NCBI GenBank assembly: GCA_002730975.1
Contig: PCBO01000004.1
Coordinates: forward strand, 1-64,000
Direction of reading: 5' to 3'
From: Opitutia bacterium
Lineage (GTDB): Bacteria; Verrucomicrobiota; Verrucomicrobiia; Opitutales; Seribacteraceae
Length of the DNA: 64,000 bases
Below, in pieces: positions 44,201 through 53,705 of this stretch. The position numbers were made by a program, and so were the translations under genes. How positions within the stretch are numbered: the first letter of the stretch is position 1; each line of letters opens with the position of its first letter. The notes beneath the pieces are model-generated. The model made no database searches. It was not told the DNA's origin and saw only the letters and a program-made list of their open reading frames with translations.

Positions 44201-46104
44201 GGCTCTCAGCTATCTTCTCCCTGCTGCTCGCAAGCGCCGCGACCTGTCTCGCCGCAAAGAAAAAGCCCAATGTCGTATATATCATGTCCGACGAACTCGC
44301 CTACTACGAGCTCTCCCACATGGGTAACCCCTATATCAAAACGCCCAATATCGATAAATTCGCCAAGGAAGGCATACGCTTCACTCAGGCTCTCGCCGGC
44401 TCCCCCGTGTGCGGCCCGCTGCGATGCAACCTGATGACAGGTAAGCACGCAGGCCACGCCTCCATACGGGCCAACGACGGCGGCACCCCACTGCGGGCGG
44501 GAGAACCCACCATAGCCTCCGTCCTCAAGGCGCAAGGCTACGCCACCGGCGGCTTCGGTAAGTGGGGTTGTGGCGGACGCGACTCTACCGGGGTGCCCGA
44601 GAAGCACGGCTTCGACGTGTTCTTCGGCTACTACGACCAAGTTCACGCCCATTCCTTCTACCCACCCTACCTTATACGCAACAGCAAGGAGGTCCCATTG
44701 AAGGGAAACGTGGGCGGACGCTCCGGCGAAACCCACGCCCAGTACCCCATCATGGAGGAAGCCCTCAAGTTCATCCGTGAGAACAAGGGCAAGCCCTTCT
44801 TTTGCTACCTCCCCGTCACCCCCCCGCACGGCATGTACGACATCCCCGAGGACGACCCCGCCTGGCGACGCTACAAGGGAGAAAAATGGATCGAGGACGA
44901 AAAGATTTCGCAAGACGTAAAGAACTACGCCGCCATGGTCACCATGGTGGACGACAACCTCGGCCAAGTGCTCGCCCTACTCCGCGAACTCAAGCTGGAG
45001 GACGACACCATCGTGTTCTTCACCGGCGACAACGGCGGGCAGGACCGCTTCCGCAGCAAAGCCCACCCCCGCGGCTTCTTCGGGCCCAACGTCAACCCGC
45101 GCACGAAGGTGGAGTTCCGGGGTGGCAAGGGAAACCTCTACGAAGGCGGACTACGTATCCCATACCTTGTTCGCTGGCCGGGTAAAATTAAGGCGGGCCA
45201 AGTGAGCGACCTCATATTCTACCAACCCGACGTGCTACCCACCCTCGCCGAGCTCTGTAATGGGAAAGCCCCCGAAGACGTCGACGGCATATCCATACTT
45301 CCCACCCTGCTCGGTGAAAAAGCCGTCGGGCACAAGCAGGAGAAGCGCAACATGCTCTACTGGGAATTCGGCAACCAGATCGCCGTACGCAAGAGCCACT
45401 GGAAAGCCATCCAGCCAGGAAAGGACCGACCTTGGGAACTGTACGACCTCGACCAGGACGTCAGCGAAACCACCAGTGTAGCTGACGAGCATTCGAAAAT
45501 CCTAGCCGAAATGAAAGCCTTCGCCGTGTCCTCCCACGAGCCCGTCCAACCCGGCACATTCACCACCCGCGAGCGCCACGAGCGAGACCGCCAGGCGAAG
45601 TGGGGATCCACCCGCAGTGGTTCTAGTAACTCCGGCCAGAAAATGAATCGCCTCAAGGACAAGAACCTCATACCGCTCGAGGAAACCAAGCTGGTGCGCT
45701 TCAGCAGCGAGAACTTCGGCAACGACCGCCGAGCAGCTTACGCCATCGACGGAAACCCTCGTACCGTCTGGCACTCCCAGTTCGCCCCCAAGCTCCAGAT
45801 GCACCCTCACGAGCTCGTCATCGACCTCGGGTCCAAGCGCAAAATTAGAGGGTTCCACTACCTCGCCCGCCAGGACGGCGGATGGAACGGGACCTTCGGC
45901 AAAACCCAGTTCTTTCTCTCCGATTCACCCAAAGAATTCGGCGACCCCGTCCTCGAGACCACCTTCGCCAAGGTAAGGAAGCCCCAGTCCGCCAAACTCA
46001 AAAAAACTGTCGAGGGACGCTACCTCCTCGTCCGTGTGCTCGACGAGATCAACGGCAACCCCTGGGCCTCCGCCGCCGACATCGGCACGATACAGGCGAA
46101 GTGA
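44197..46104 (+). CDS. Secreted arylsulfatase with C-terminal F5/8 type C-like (discoidin) domain
   Basis: 635 residues, signal peptide 1-20. The formylglycine motif is CGPLR (Cys72), which keeps the essential C-x-P-x-R although the usual fourth residue is Ser, followed by MTGKHAG. The metal-binding N-terminus is IMSDELAYY, where most family members have DD. Other sulfatase signatures are FGKWGCGGRDS and FFTGDNGGQ. From about 510 on a beta-sandwich (NDRRAAYAIDGNPRTVWHSQ..GSKRKIRGFHYLAR) is discoidin/F5-8C-like, probably a carbohydrate-binding module. Coupled to the DUF1080 gene by ATGA. Whether DE replaces DD functionally is uncertain. Confidence 0.93.
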   Translation: MRLSAIFSLLLASAATCLAAKKKPNVVYIMSDELAYYELSHMGNPYIKTPNIDKFAKEGIRFTQALAGSPVCGPLRCNLMTGKHAGHASIRANDGGTPLRAGEPTIASVLKAQGYATGGFGKWGCGGRDSTGVPEKHGFDVFFGYYDQVHAHSFYPPYLIRNSKEVPLKGNVGGRSGETHAQYPIMEEALKFIRENKGKPFFCYLPVTPPHGMYDIPEDDPAWRRYKGEKWIEDEKISQDVKNYAAMVTMVDDNLGQVLALLRELKLEDDTIVFFTGDNGGQDRFRSKAHPRGFFGPNVNPRTKVEFRGGKGNLYEGGLRIPYLVRWPGKIKAGQVSDLIFYQPDVLPTLAELCNGKAPEDVDGISILPTLLGEKAVGHKQEKRNMLYWEFGNQIAVRKSHWKAIQPGKDRPWELYDLDQDVSETTSVADEHSKILAEMKAFAVSSHEPVQPGTFTTRERHERDRQAKWGSTRSGSSNSGQKMNRLKDKNLIPLEETKLVRFSSENFGNDRRAAYAIDGNPRTVWHSQFAPKLQMHPHELVIDLGSKRKIRGFHYLARQDGGWNGTFGKTQFFLSDSPKEFGDPVLETTFAKVRKPQSAKLKKTVEGRYLLVRVLDEINGNPWASAADIGTIQAK

Positions 46105-46181
46105 CAAGTCGCGCCCTTTCCGCAAGGACGGCGCCAACGCAATCCAGAAGGCCACCATCACGGTGGAGGGTTGAGGGGAAA

Positions 46182-47651
46182 TCACTTCGTATTTTTCGTC
46201 GGGCTCTTGCGCCCGGGCGTTTTCCATTTGGGATCGGGCTCGTGTGACTGGTCCAATAAGTTGGCGGCATGCTTGACCAAATCGGGACGGCTCTTGGCAT
46301 GGTCCTTTTTCTCCTCGTAGTCGAATGAGAGGTCGTAAAGCCGGATCGGCCCGGTGAACATCGGTTGGCGAATTGCTTTCCATTTGCCGAAGCGCACCGC
46401 TTGAGCCGAGCCACGCTCGAGGAACTCCCAGTAGAGGTGACTCTTGCGGGTCCACTGCCTTTCGGGCGGATTGCCCCGCAAGGTGGGAAAAAAACTATCG
46501 CTATCGACGTCATCGGGCACCTTGGTCTTGGCCAACTCGGCAAAGGTCGCCATGCAATCGCCGAAATACCATTGATGGTCGTCAGCGCTTCCCGCCTTAA
46601 CGGAACCCGGCCACCACGCGATGGTGGGCACCCTGATGCCGCCCTCGGTGAGGTCGCGCTTGATGCCCACGTAGCGTCCATTGGAATCGAAGAAGTCCGC
46701 CTTGTGCCCGCCTTCCTGGTGAGGACCGTTGTCGGAGGTGAAGATGATTAGGGTGTCCTTGGCCACACCCAGCTCGGTCACCAAGTCGAGAACCTTGCCG
46801 ACGTCGCGGTCGAGGTTCTTGATCATGGTGGCGAACCCTTTCTCGGGCTCGGGCCAGTCCTTCTTGGCGAACTCGCCAAAGTCGGGCACTTCCATGCCTT
46901 TGTTGCCGGCCTCGTTGTTGGCATGGGGCACGTTCATGGCGAAATAGAGAAAAAAGGGCTGCTTGTGTTTTTCCCGTATGAAGCGGAGAGCGTCCTCGGC
47001 GAAGAGGTCGGGTGCATAATCGACTTTCTTAACCGCCACCCCGCGACCCGCCTGCGGAAGCTTAGGATCCTGCCAGCTCTTCCATTTCGTGGCCACCTCG
47101 TTCCGCAGTTTCTGCACTTTTCCGTTGCGGATGAGGAATTCGGGATAGAAATTGTGGGCGTGCCACATGTTGACGTAGCCGAAGAAGTGGTCGAACCCGA
47201 CATCGTTGGGGTTGGTGAAATTGTCCGGTGTTCCCACCCCCCACTTGCCCACGCAGGCGGTGGCGTAGCCGGCCTTCTTCAGGACCGAGGCCAAAGTGGG
47301 CTGACCCGGCTGGATGACAATCGGGAGGGATGAGTTGCCACGCACCACAGTGCGTCCCATGTGCCTGCCCGTGAGCAAAACGCTGCGGGACGGAGCGCAG
47401 ACCGTGCAACCCGCGTAGAACTGGGTGAACTTCATGCCTTCCGCAGCCATCTTGTCGAGACGAGGCGTCTTTAGTGTCTTCTGGCCAAAGCATCCGAGGT
47501 CGCCGAAGCCGAGGTCGTCGGCGAGAATCAAGATGACGTTCGGTGGTCGCTCCTTGGCTTCCGCAAACCCGGCAAAGAAAAAGAGGCTCAGGGCAAGGCG
47601 AACGTTCACCGAGGTTGAGAAAAAAAGGTTGGATTTCTTCATAGTCACCAT
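46182..47651 (-). CDS. Secreted arylsulfatase
   Basis: 489 residues; signal peptide 1-32 (ATG 47642 is an alternative start three codons in). Canonical motifs: LADDLGFGDLG (Asp45, Asp46), CAPSR at 85-89 followed by LLTGRHMG, GKWGVG and FTSDNGP. No accessory domain. Formylglycine is installed on Cys85 by a sulfatase-maturation enzyme encoded elsewhere. The gene is convergent with the first sulfatase, and the two, with DUF1080, form a small polysaccharide-desulfation locus. The exact substrate cannot be told. Confidence 0.95.
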   Translation of the reverse strand: MVTMKKSNLFFSTSVNVRLALSLFFFAGFAEAKERPPNVILILADDLGFGDLGCFGQKTLKTPRLDKMAAEGMKFTQFYAGCTVCAPSRSVLLTGRHMGRTVVRGNSSLPIVIQPGQPTLASVLKKAGYATACVGKWGVGTPDNFTNPNDVGFDHFFGYVNMWHAHNFYPEFLIRNGKVQKLRNEVATKWKSWQDPKLPQAGRGVAVKKVDYAPDLFAEDALRFIREKHKQPFFLYFAMNVPHANNEAGNKGMEVPDFGEFAKKDWPEPEKGFATMIKNLDRDVGKVLDLVTELGVAKDTLIIFTSDNGPHQEGGHKADFFDSNGRYVGIKRDLTEGGIRVPTIAWWPGSVKAGSADDHQWYFGDCMATFAELAKTKVPDDVDSDSFFPTLRGNPPERQWTRKSHLYWEFLERGSAQAVRFGKWKAIRQPMFTGPIRLYDLSFDYEEKKDHAKSRPDLVKHAANLLDQSHEPDPKWKTPGRKSPTKNTK

Positions 47652-47787
47652 CTTCTGAGCAATTGCCCTACAGGCTCAAGCCAAAGCGTGGCCCTTTGAC
47701 GAAAACCCTGCCACGGAAAAGAAGGATTTCCGATACAAGTAGGGATTGAATCCAAAGTGAAAGGGCGAATATATTTGATTTGCTTTC

Positions 47788-48680
47788 ATGCAACCGTTCA
47801 TCCTCCTTGCATTCACCATCGGAACCGCTGCCTTGCAAGCCAAGGTGAAAGTGTAAGCAGACTTCCACGGCGGGACCGTCTTTCACCCTCGAGGATGCGC
47901 CGAGTCTCGTCGAGGAAACGGTAGAGGCAAAGGTCAAAGCCGAAGCTTTCGAGTTTTGCAAGAGCGATAAGGGCCCTATCGTACCCGCTCTCCGCGGGGA
48001 AGCCCAAAGGCGATGGGAAGCAACCCGCCCTATGGACACAGACCCGCTAGCACGCATGGGAAGGAGGATCCAGCTGAGTCTGCCGAGCCCTCGTCGAATG
48101 GCTGACATCGGACCCCGAGAAGGCTAAGGCATTACGCGACAATGCGCGAATCTACATCGTGCCCATCATGGAAGTCGATAATGTGAAACGCGGGGCGGCA
48201 GGTAAAAACCAAGTACCCCACGACCACAATCGCGACTGGAGCGACCAACCGCGCTACCCCGAGGTCGCAACCGCTCGGACTTGGTTAGGTCGACTCAACA
48301 AGGAACGGACATTCAGTCTCTTCCTAGACCTCTGCAATCAGAGTCAAAGCGACCGTACACCCTTCTTCTTCGGTTCCCCCGATTCACATCTCAAACCCAC
48401 CTGCAAGGCAAACCAACAGCGCTTTCACGCACTTTGCCTGAAGACCTTGGGTAAACACTCCCTTGGTTTGTCCGTAAAAGTTCGTGCCACAGGTCCGGGC
48501 TACCATCCGCTTTGGAGGCGCATCAGTAAGAACCGGGTCGCCGAAAACACTGCCTGCATCTCAGTCAACTTGACTCTCGAGGCCACTTGAAACTCATCCA
48601 AATCCACCGAGAACGGCTACCGAACCTATGGTGTCGCCCTCGGTCAAGCGAATGCCAATTACCTAAAGCACGCTCGTTGA
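47788..48680 (+). pseudogene. Decayed M14-type zinc carboxypeptidase gene
   Basis: Plus-strand frames give consecutive pieces of one secreted peptidase: an export signal from ATG 47788 (MQPFILLAFTIGTAALQA) stops at TAA 47854-47856; after frame changes a middle piece gives LEDAPSLVEETVEAKVKAEA; then NARIYIVPIMEVDNVKRGAAGKNQ, PHDHNRDWSDQPRYPEV and LFLDLCNQSQSDRTPFFF; a TGA near 48590 is followed in the same frame by STENGYRTYGVALGQANANY. The VDNVxRGxxGK..HDHNRDWSD blocks are characteristic of M14 metallocarboxypeptidase-like proteins of this phylum. At least two frameshifts and two stops make it non-functional. The ORF 48159-48590 is its central fragment. Confidence 0.85.
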
Positions 48681-48839
48681 AGCAATTCTCGACATTGGGC
48701 GGGTAAGCTTAACCTTTCGAAACGTTGACCCACAGGCTGAAGCTAGAACTTATAACCCGAAGAAGAACAGCATCAAATGGCAGCCCTTGATCGTATTACC
48801 TTGAACATATACAAAGATTACTAAATCATAGTAATACGG

Positions 48840-49925
48840 ATGGAAAAAGAAATAAAACTTTTAAGCCAGACGAGCCACAAGGAGGCGACCTCCAAGTGGA
48901 AGAGGATTGTCGCCGAGCACCAGAAGCCAAGCGCTGTTCGTGCCAGTTGGCAGGTTTTCAATTCCATCGGTCCCTATTTCGCACTATGGGGGTTATGGAT
49001 TTACATGTCCCTTGGTCTTTCGCTTTCATCGTGGTGGGCTATACCACCGGCTCTCCTTTCCGGAATGTTTCTGGTTCGGGTCTTCATTATTTTTCACGAC
49101 TGCGGTCACGGCTCTTTTTATAAATCCAAAAAGGTTAACAACTATCTAGGCTTCATTTCAGGATTCTTGACCTTCACCCCTTACTACCACTGGAGATGGG
49201 AACATTCCGTTCATCATGCCACGTCCGGAGATTTGGACCGTAGGGGAATGGGAGACATCTGGACGCTGACAGTGAAGGAATACCTAGAGTCTTCTCGATG
49301 GAGGAAAATTTCCTATCGGTTAGTGCGCAATCCAATTGTGCTGTTTTTAATTGCTCCTATTTTCCTTTTTCTGGTACTTGAAAGATTTCCTTCCAAAAAC
49401 TCCAAACCGAGGGAAAAAAGGTCCGTATGGTTTATGAACTTTGCCTTGCTCTCAGTGGCTGCCGGCCTAGTAAGCATTATCGGATTTCTGCCATGGTTTG
49501 TGTTTCAACTTTCTGCCATGTTAATGGCCAGCTCGTGCGGTGTATGGATGTTCTACGTTCAACACCAGTATGAAGATGCCTATTGGGTGGAGGGCGAGGA
49601 ATGGGACTATACCACAGCTGCCATTCAAGGTAGTTCCTTCTATAAACTGCCAAGGGTGCTGCAATGGTTTTCGGGTAATATCGGGTTTCACCACATCCAC
49701 CATCTCAGTCCTAAGATTCCTAACTACAACTTAGAGAGGTGCCACTGGTCCGACCCTATGTTTCAAGAGGTGAAGGCCATGACTCTATGGAGTAGTCTAA
49801 AGTCAATCAATTCTCGTCTCTGGGACGAAGACTCGAAGAAAATGATCGGTTTTGGACAACTAAAAAGACAACTCCGAGAAGAAAAAGCCGATTTGGAGGC
49901 AACGGCTTCACGGGAAGCCGCCTGA
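48840..49925 (+). CDS. Membrane fatty acid desaturase
   Basis: 361 residues with four to six hydrophobic segments and three histidine boxes: HDCGH (86-90), HSVHH (122-126) and HHIHH (282-286), the di-iron ligands of acyl-lipid desaturases. The spacing and the box sequence FHHIHHLSP fit the omega-6/delta-12 family. It acts in the inner membrane to introduce a cis double bond into membrane acyl chains. Monocistronic. A Glu-rich C-terminus (LREEKADLEATA) follows the last box. Confidence 0.92.
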   Translation: MEKEIKLLSQTSHKEATSKWKRIVAEHQKPSAVRASWQVFNSIGPYFALWGLWIYMSLGLSLSSWWAIPPALLSGMFLVRVFIIFHDCGHGSFYKSKKVNNYLGFISGFLTFTPYYHWRWEHSVHHATSGDLDRRGMGDIWTLTVKEYLESSRWRKISYRLVRNPIVLFLIAPIFLFLVLERFPSKNSKPREKRSVWFMNFALLSVAAGLVSIIGFLPWFVFQLSAMLMASSCGVWMFYVQHQYEDAYWVEGEEWDYTTAAIQGSSFYKLPRVLQWFSGNIGFHHIHHLSPKIPNYNLERCHWSDPMFQEVKAMTLWSSLKSINSRLWDEDSKKMIGFGQLKRQLREEKADLEATASREAA

Positions 49926-50014
49926 CATTTCACTACACAACCTCCGGAAGACCTAGATAGCCCGCTCTTCGGAATTCTTGCCGAAGTGGCGGAAACATTC
50001 CATTATTTCTAGCG

Positions 50015-51013
50015 ATGAGTAAACCTTTCAAGGTGGTGGTAACCGATTTCGTGGAGGAACCCGCGAATTTCGAACGCGAGATTTTGGATGATATAGCCGA
50101 GGTAAAGACACTTCAAGCGATAGGCGAGGAAAACTTGGCGGGCAAGGTAGAGGACGCCGACGCAATCATGCTCTACCACTATGTAACCATAACTCGCCAG
50201 ACGATCGAACGCCTGACCAACTGTCGCCTGATCGTACGCTGCGGGGTAGGTTACGACAACATCGACCACGTCTTCGCCCGGGAACGAGGCATCGACGTTG
50301 CCAACGTCCCGGACTACGGGAGCGAAGAGGTGGCAGACTCCGCCTTGGGGATGGCCTTGGCCTTGGCCAGAGGGTTTCACTTTTTGAATAATCGTCTGCG
50401 AGATGATTCTAGTGCACCTTGGTCTTACGAAATAGCCAAGCCTCTTCGGCGTTTGCGCGGAGAAACCTTCGGCATCGTAGGCGTTGGCCGCATCGGCACG
50501 GCCACGGCTTTGCGAGCTAAGGCATTGGGAATGAAGGTGGCCTATTACGACCCCTATGCTCCCGATGGTCGCGACAAGGCTCTCGGCATTCGCCGGTTGG
50601 AGGATCTGGACGACCTCTTGCGACAAGCTCGTGTCCTAAGTCTGCATTGCCCGGGAACCGATGAAACGAAAAACCTGATCGATGCCAGAGCCCTGTCCCT
50701 GATGCCGAAAGGTTCGTTTCTCGTAAACACCGCCCGTGGAACCGTAACGAACGGAGAAGCGATAGCCAAAGCACTCCAAAGCGGGAAACTGGCGGGTGCT
50801 GCCATCGACGTACTCCCGCAAGAACCACCGACCGAGGACTCGCCGCTCCTGCAGGCATGGCGCGACCCGAAGCACCCCGCCCACCATCGCTTGATCCTCA
50901 ATCCGCACGCCGCATTCTATTCCGAAGAGGGTATCGACGACATGCGCAAAAAAGGAAGCGAAAACTGCCTTCGTGCGCTTAAGGGATTGCCGCCACGCAA
51001 TCTAGTGAACTAG
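50015..51013 (+). CDS. D-isomer 2-hydroxyacid dehydrogenase (CtBP-like)
   Basis: 332 residues. The nucleotide-binding motif GIVGVGRIG and the PGTDETKNLIDARALSLMPKGSFLVNTARG region are the family's NAD domain, with a catalytic Arg in NTARG and the His in NPHAAFYSEEG. An N-terminal substrate domain reads LIVRCGVGYDNIDH. CtBP-type members lack a clear single substrate, so glyoxylate, hydroxypyruvate or similar keto acids are all possible. Separated from the GNAT gene by 18 bases, so the two may be co-transcribed. Confidence 0.88.
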   Translation: MSKPFKVVVTDFVEEPANFEREILDDIAEVKTLQAIGEENLAGKVEDADAIMLYHYVTITRQTIERLTNCRLIVRCGVGYDNIDHVFARERGIDVANVPDYGSEEVADSALGMALALARGFHFLNNRLRDDSSAPWSYEIAKPLRRLRGETFGIVGVGRIGTATALRAKALGMKVAYYDPYAPDGRDKALGIRRLEDLDDLLRQARVLSLHCPGTDETKNLIDARALSLMPKGSFLVNTARGTVTNGEAIAKALQSGKLAGAAIDVLPQEPPTEDSPLLQAWRDPKHPAHHRLILNPHAAFYSEEGIDDMRKKGSENCLRALKGLPPRNLVN

Positions 51014-51031
51014 AGGGGAAAGCATTTCCAC

Positions 51032-51535
51032 ATGAACCTATCCATCCGAAACGGCGTTGAAGCCGATCTTCCCGCAATACGCGATATCCTTAACCACTAT
51101 ATCCTCGAATCGGCAGTAACCTTTGAGGTGGAGGAGGTTTCGATCGAGAACCGGAGGGAATGGTTCAAGCAATTTGATCCAGTAGGTCGACACCAATTGA
51201 TCGTAGCTGAAGTCGATGGGAAGGTAGCTGGATATGCAGCAAGTATCCGATTTCACGAAAGGCCGGCGTACGAGCCCTCGATCATGACAAGCGTTTACAT
51301 CAGTAAAACGCAATTGGGCAACGGCATTGGAGAAACTCTCTATCGCGTCTTGCTCTCGGGAGTGGAAAAGACGGGACTCGTGCATAGAGCTTACGGCCTC
51401 GTGGTAATACCAAATCCAGCATCAGTAAAACTGCACGAGAAATTAGGATTTCGAGAAACAGGCGTACTCCACGAAGCAGGCTACAAGCTTGGCAAATATC
51501 ACGACGTAAAGATTTACGAACGTCGTTTCGAGTAG
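51032..51535 (+). CDS. GNAT acetyltransferase, phosphinothricin/methionine-sulfone N-acetyltransferase-like
   Basis: 167 residues. A complete GNAT domain, opening with LSIRNGVEADLPAIRDILNHYILESAVTFE and with VYISKTQLGNGIGETLY as the acetyl-CoA-binding V/A motif and ASVKLHEKLGFRETGVLHEAGYKLGKYHDV as the C-terminal part. The NHYI..SxxTFE opening is typical of the bar/pat/YncA group, which acetylates phosphinothricin-like amino acids. It probably uses acetyl-CoA in the cytoplasm; the real substrate is unknown. Confidence 0.88.
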   Translation: MNLSIRNGVEADLPAIRDILNHYILESAVTFEVEEVSIENRREWFKQFDPVGRHQLIVAEVDGKVAGYAASIRFHERPAYEPSIMTSVYISKTQLGNGIGETLYRVLLSGVEKTGLVHRAYGLVVIPNPASVKLHEKLGFRETGVLHEAGYKLGKYHDVKIYERRFE

Positions 51536-51539
51536 CGGT

Positions 51540-52532
51540 TCAGGTAGGCAATAAATCAAGGACCATCGAGCGTTCCTCTGACAATTCGGCCACGGAAGCA
51601 TCTATCTTTTCGCGGGCAAAATCGTTGATCGGGACCCCTTGTGCAATTGACCATTTCGTCCCGTCGGAACGGACAGGAAAGGAAGTGATCAGACCTTCTT
51701 TGCTACCATAGGATCCGTCAGAAGCCACGCATACGCTATTCCAATCGCCCTCTGGCGTGGGCTTCACAAGAGAGCTCACCGTATCGAGGGCGGCGTTGGC
51801 AGCCGAGGCGGCAGAGGAAGAGCCTCGGGCTTGTATGATGGCGGCTCCGCGTTGCTGGACTGTGGGAATGAAAGTTTCGCGACACCAGTCCTCGTCGCCA
51901 ATAACCTCTGAAGCAGCCCTTCCTCCGATTCGAGCGTTATGATAGTCGGGATACTGAGTGGCGGAATGATTGCCCCAAATGGTGACGTTGCTCACCTCGG
52001 AAACATGGGCGTCGGCCTTGGCGGCAAGTTGAGCTGCCGCCCGGTTCTCATCGAGTCTCGTCATGGCAAACCAACGATCCTTCGGAACGTCGGGAGCATT
52101 GTTCATCGCGATAAGGCAGTTGGTATTGCAAGGATTACCAACCACAAGGACGCGGACGTCGGAAGCAGCCGATCGCTGAATGGCCTGTCCTTGCCCCGTA
52201 AAGATCTTTCCATTGATGCCAAGCAAGTCTCCGCGCTCCATGCCTGCCTTGCGCGGGACGCTACCGACAAGCAGGGCCCAGTTGGCGTTACCGAAACCTT
52301 GATCGAGATCGCAGGTGGGACGGACGTCGCGGAGAAGTGGGAAGGCGCAATCCTCAAGCTCCATGACAACCCCCTCCAACGCCTTCATCGCCGGCTCTAT
52401 CTCAAGCAAGTTGAGCGAGACCGGTTGATCGGGTCCGAAGAGTTCCCCGGACGCAATGCGAAAGAGAAGAGAATAGCCGATTTGACCGGCTGCGCCGGTA
52501 ACGGCTAAACGTATGGGTTGTTGGGCGATCAT
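51540..52532 (-). CDS. mdh: Malate dehydrogenase
   Basis: 330 residues, the length of the cytosolic-type (group 2) malate dehydrogenase. NAD motif [10 protein letters not shown] at the N-terminus, substrate-loop region [31 protein letters not shown], and the catalytic [11 protein letters not shown]. It interconverts malate and oxaloacetate in the TCA cycle. Convergent with the GNAT gene. Close neighbours are a DAHP synthase gene upstream on the same strand (43 bases), so co-expression is possible. Confidence 0.95.
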   Translation of the reverse strand: MIAQQPIRLAVTGAAGQIGYSLLFRIASGELFGPDQPVSLNLLEIEPAMKALEGVVMELEDCAFPLLRDVRPTCDLDQGFGNANWALLVGSVPRKAGMERGDLLGINGKIFTGQGQAIQRSAASDVRVLVVGNPCNTNCLIAMNNAPDVPKDRWFAMTRLDENRAAAQLAAKADAHVSEVSNVTIWGNHSATQYPDYHNARIGGRAASEVIGDEDWCRETFIPTVQQRGAAIIQARGSSSAASAANAALDTVSSLVKPTPEGDWNSVCVASDGSYGSKEGLITSFPVRSDGTKWSIAQGVPINDFAREKIDASVAELSEERSMVLDLLPT

Positions 52533-52574
52533 TGAGATTAAGTTTTTATAATTGAAGAATTCTGAAGAGAGAAA

Positions 52575-53633
52575 TCAGGAAAATCTTGCCTTGTCGATGA
52601 CCTCGGCGGTTCGGCGGAGAAGGGCCTCCGTGGAAGACCAGTCGATACAACCATCAGTAATGGAAACTCCATATTCGAGATCTTCAGGCGGACGCGGGAA
52701 GGATTGACTGCCGGCATTCAAGTGGCTCTCGATCATTACGGAATGGATGACGTCCGAACCGTTGGACACTTGACTCAATACCTCATCCATAACAACTGGC
52801 TGTCGTTGTGGATCCTTTCCGCTGTTCGCGTGACTACAATCGATCATGATAGAGGCAGGCATCTGGGCGGCCTTGAGAGTCTCTTCGGCAACGGCAACAT
52901 ACTCCGCGGCATAGTTGGATCCAGAGGAACCACCCCGGAGAATCAGTTGGCAATCAGGATTGCCTCCGGTAGTTACGGCAGAAGCTCGACCATCCTCGGT
53001 TATCCCGAGGAAGGTTTGACTCTGAGTGGCCGCCAAAATCCCGTTGACGGCCGCCTTAACGTCGCCACTCGTGGAATTCTTGAATCCCACTGGCATCGAA
53101 AGACCGGAAGCCATCTGCCGATGGGTCTGAGATTCGGAAGTGCGGGCACCGATAGCCGACCAGCAAAGGGAGTCGGCAATGTATTGAGGTGTGATGGGAT
53201 CAAGTAACTCGGTGGCAGTGGGAATGCCCAAGTCCAGCATCTCGCCAAGAAATCTTCGGGCTATGCGGAGACCTTCGGGAATGTCGCAGGTGCCATTAAG
53301 CTTGGGATCCATGATTAATCCCTTCCAACCTAATGTCGTACGAGGCTTTTCGAAATAGACGCGAAGCACCAACAGGAGTCGATCTTCGAGTTCGCCGGCC
53401 AATCCACGAAAACGCTTGGCATATTCACGGCATGCATCCAAGTCATGTATGGAACAGGGCCCCACCACGCAAAGAAGTCGCTTATCTTCCCTGTGAATAA
53501 TGCGATGGAGCTTTTCGCGGGCTTCCGCGACAAAGCCTTTTTGCACAGGACTTCGAGGAATTTCATTGCAAAGTTCCGCCGGAGCCGGGAGGGGGTCCGA
53601 TGAAAGAATTCGTAGGTCAGTAACTTGTTGCAC
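52575..53633 (-). CDS. 3-deoxy-7-phosphoheptulonate synthase (class I DAHP synthase)
   Basis: 352 residues from a GTG at 53633. The AroF/G/H-type enzyme condenses PEP and erythrose 4-phosphate at the head of the shikimate pathway. Motifs: LLCVVGPCSIHDLDACREYA, RVYFEKPRTTLGWKGLIMDPKLNG, LSMPVGFKNSTSGDVK and SIMIDCSHANSGKDPQRQ. Length matches the bacterial class I-alpha type, which is feedback-regulated by aromatic amino acids; which isoform it equals is not decidable. Divergent from the ygfZ gene by 72 bases. Confidence 0.95.
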   Translation of the reverse strand: MQQVTDLRILSSDPLPAPAELCNEIPRSPVQKGFVAEAREKLHRIIHREDKRLLCVVGPCSIHDLDACREYAKRFRGLAGELEDRLLLVLRVYFEKPRTTLGWKGLIMDPKLNGTCDIPEGLRIARRFLGEMLDLGIPTATELLDPITPQYIADSLCWSAIGARTSESQTHRQMASGLSMPVGFKNSTSGDVKAAVNGILAATQSQTFLGITEDGRASAVTTGGNPDCQLILRGGSSGSNYAAEYVAVAEETLKAAQMPASIMIDCSHANSGKDPQRQPVVMDEVLSQVSNGSDVIHSVMIESHLNAGSQSFPRPPEDLEYGVSITDGCIDWSSTEALLRRTAEVIDKARFS

Positions 53634-53705
53634 AATGGTGGATCATAAAAGCCAAGCTCGTATGAACAAGACAAACTTTTAAAAATGTGGTAATAGGGGA
53701 ATTAT

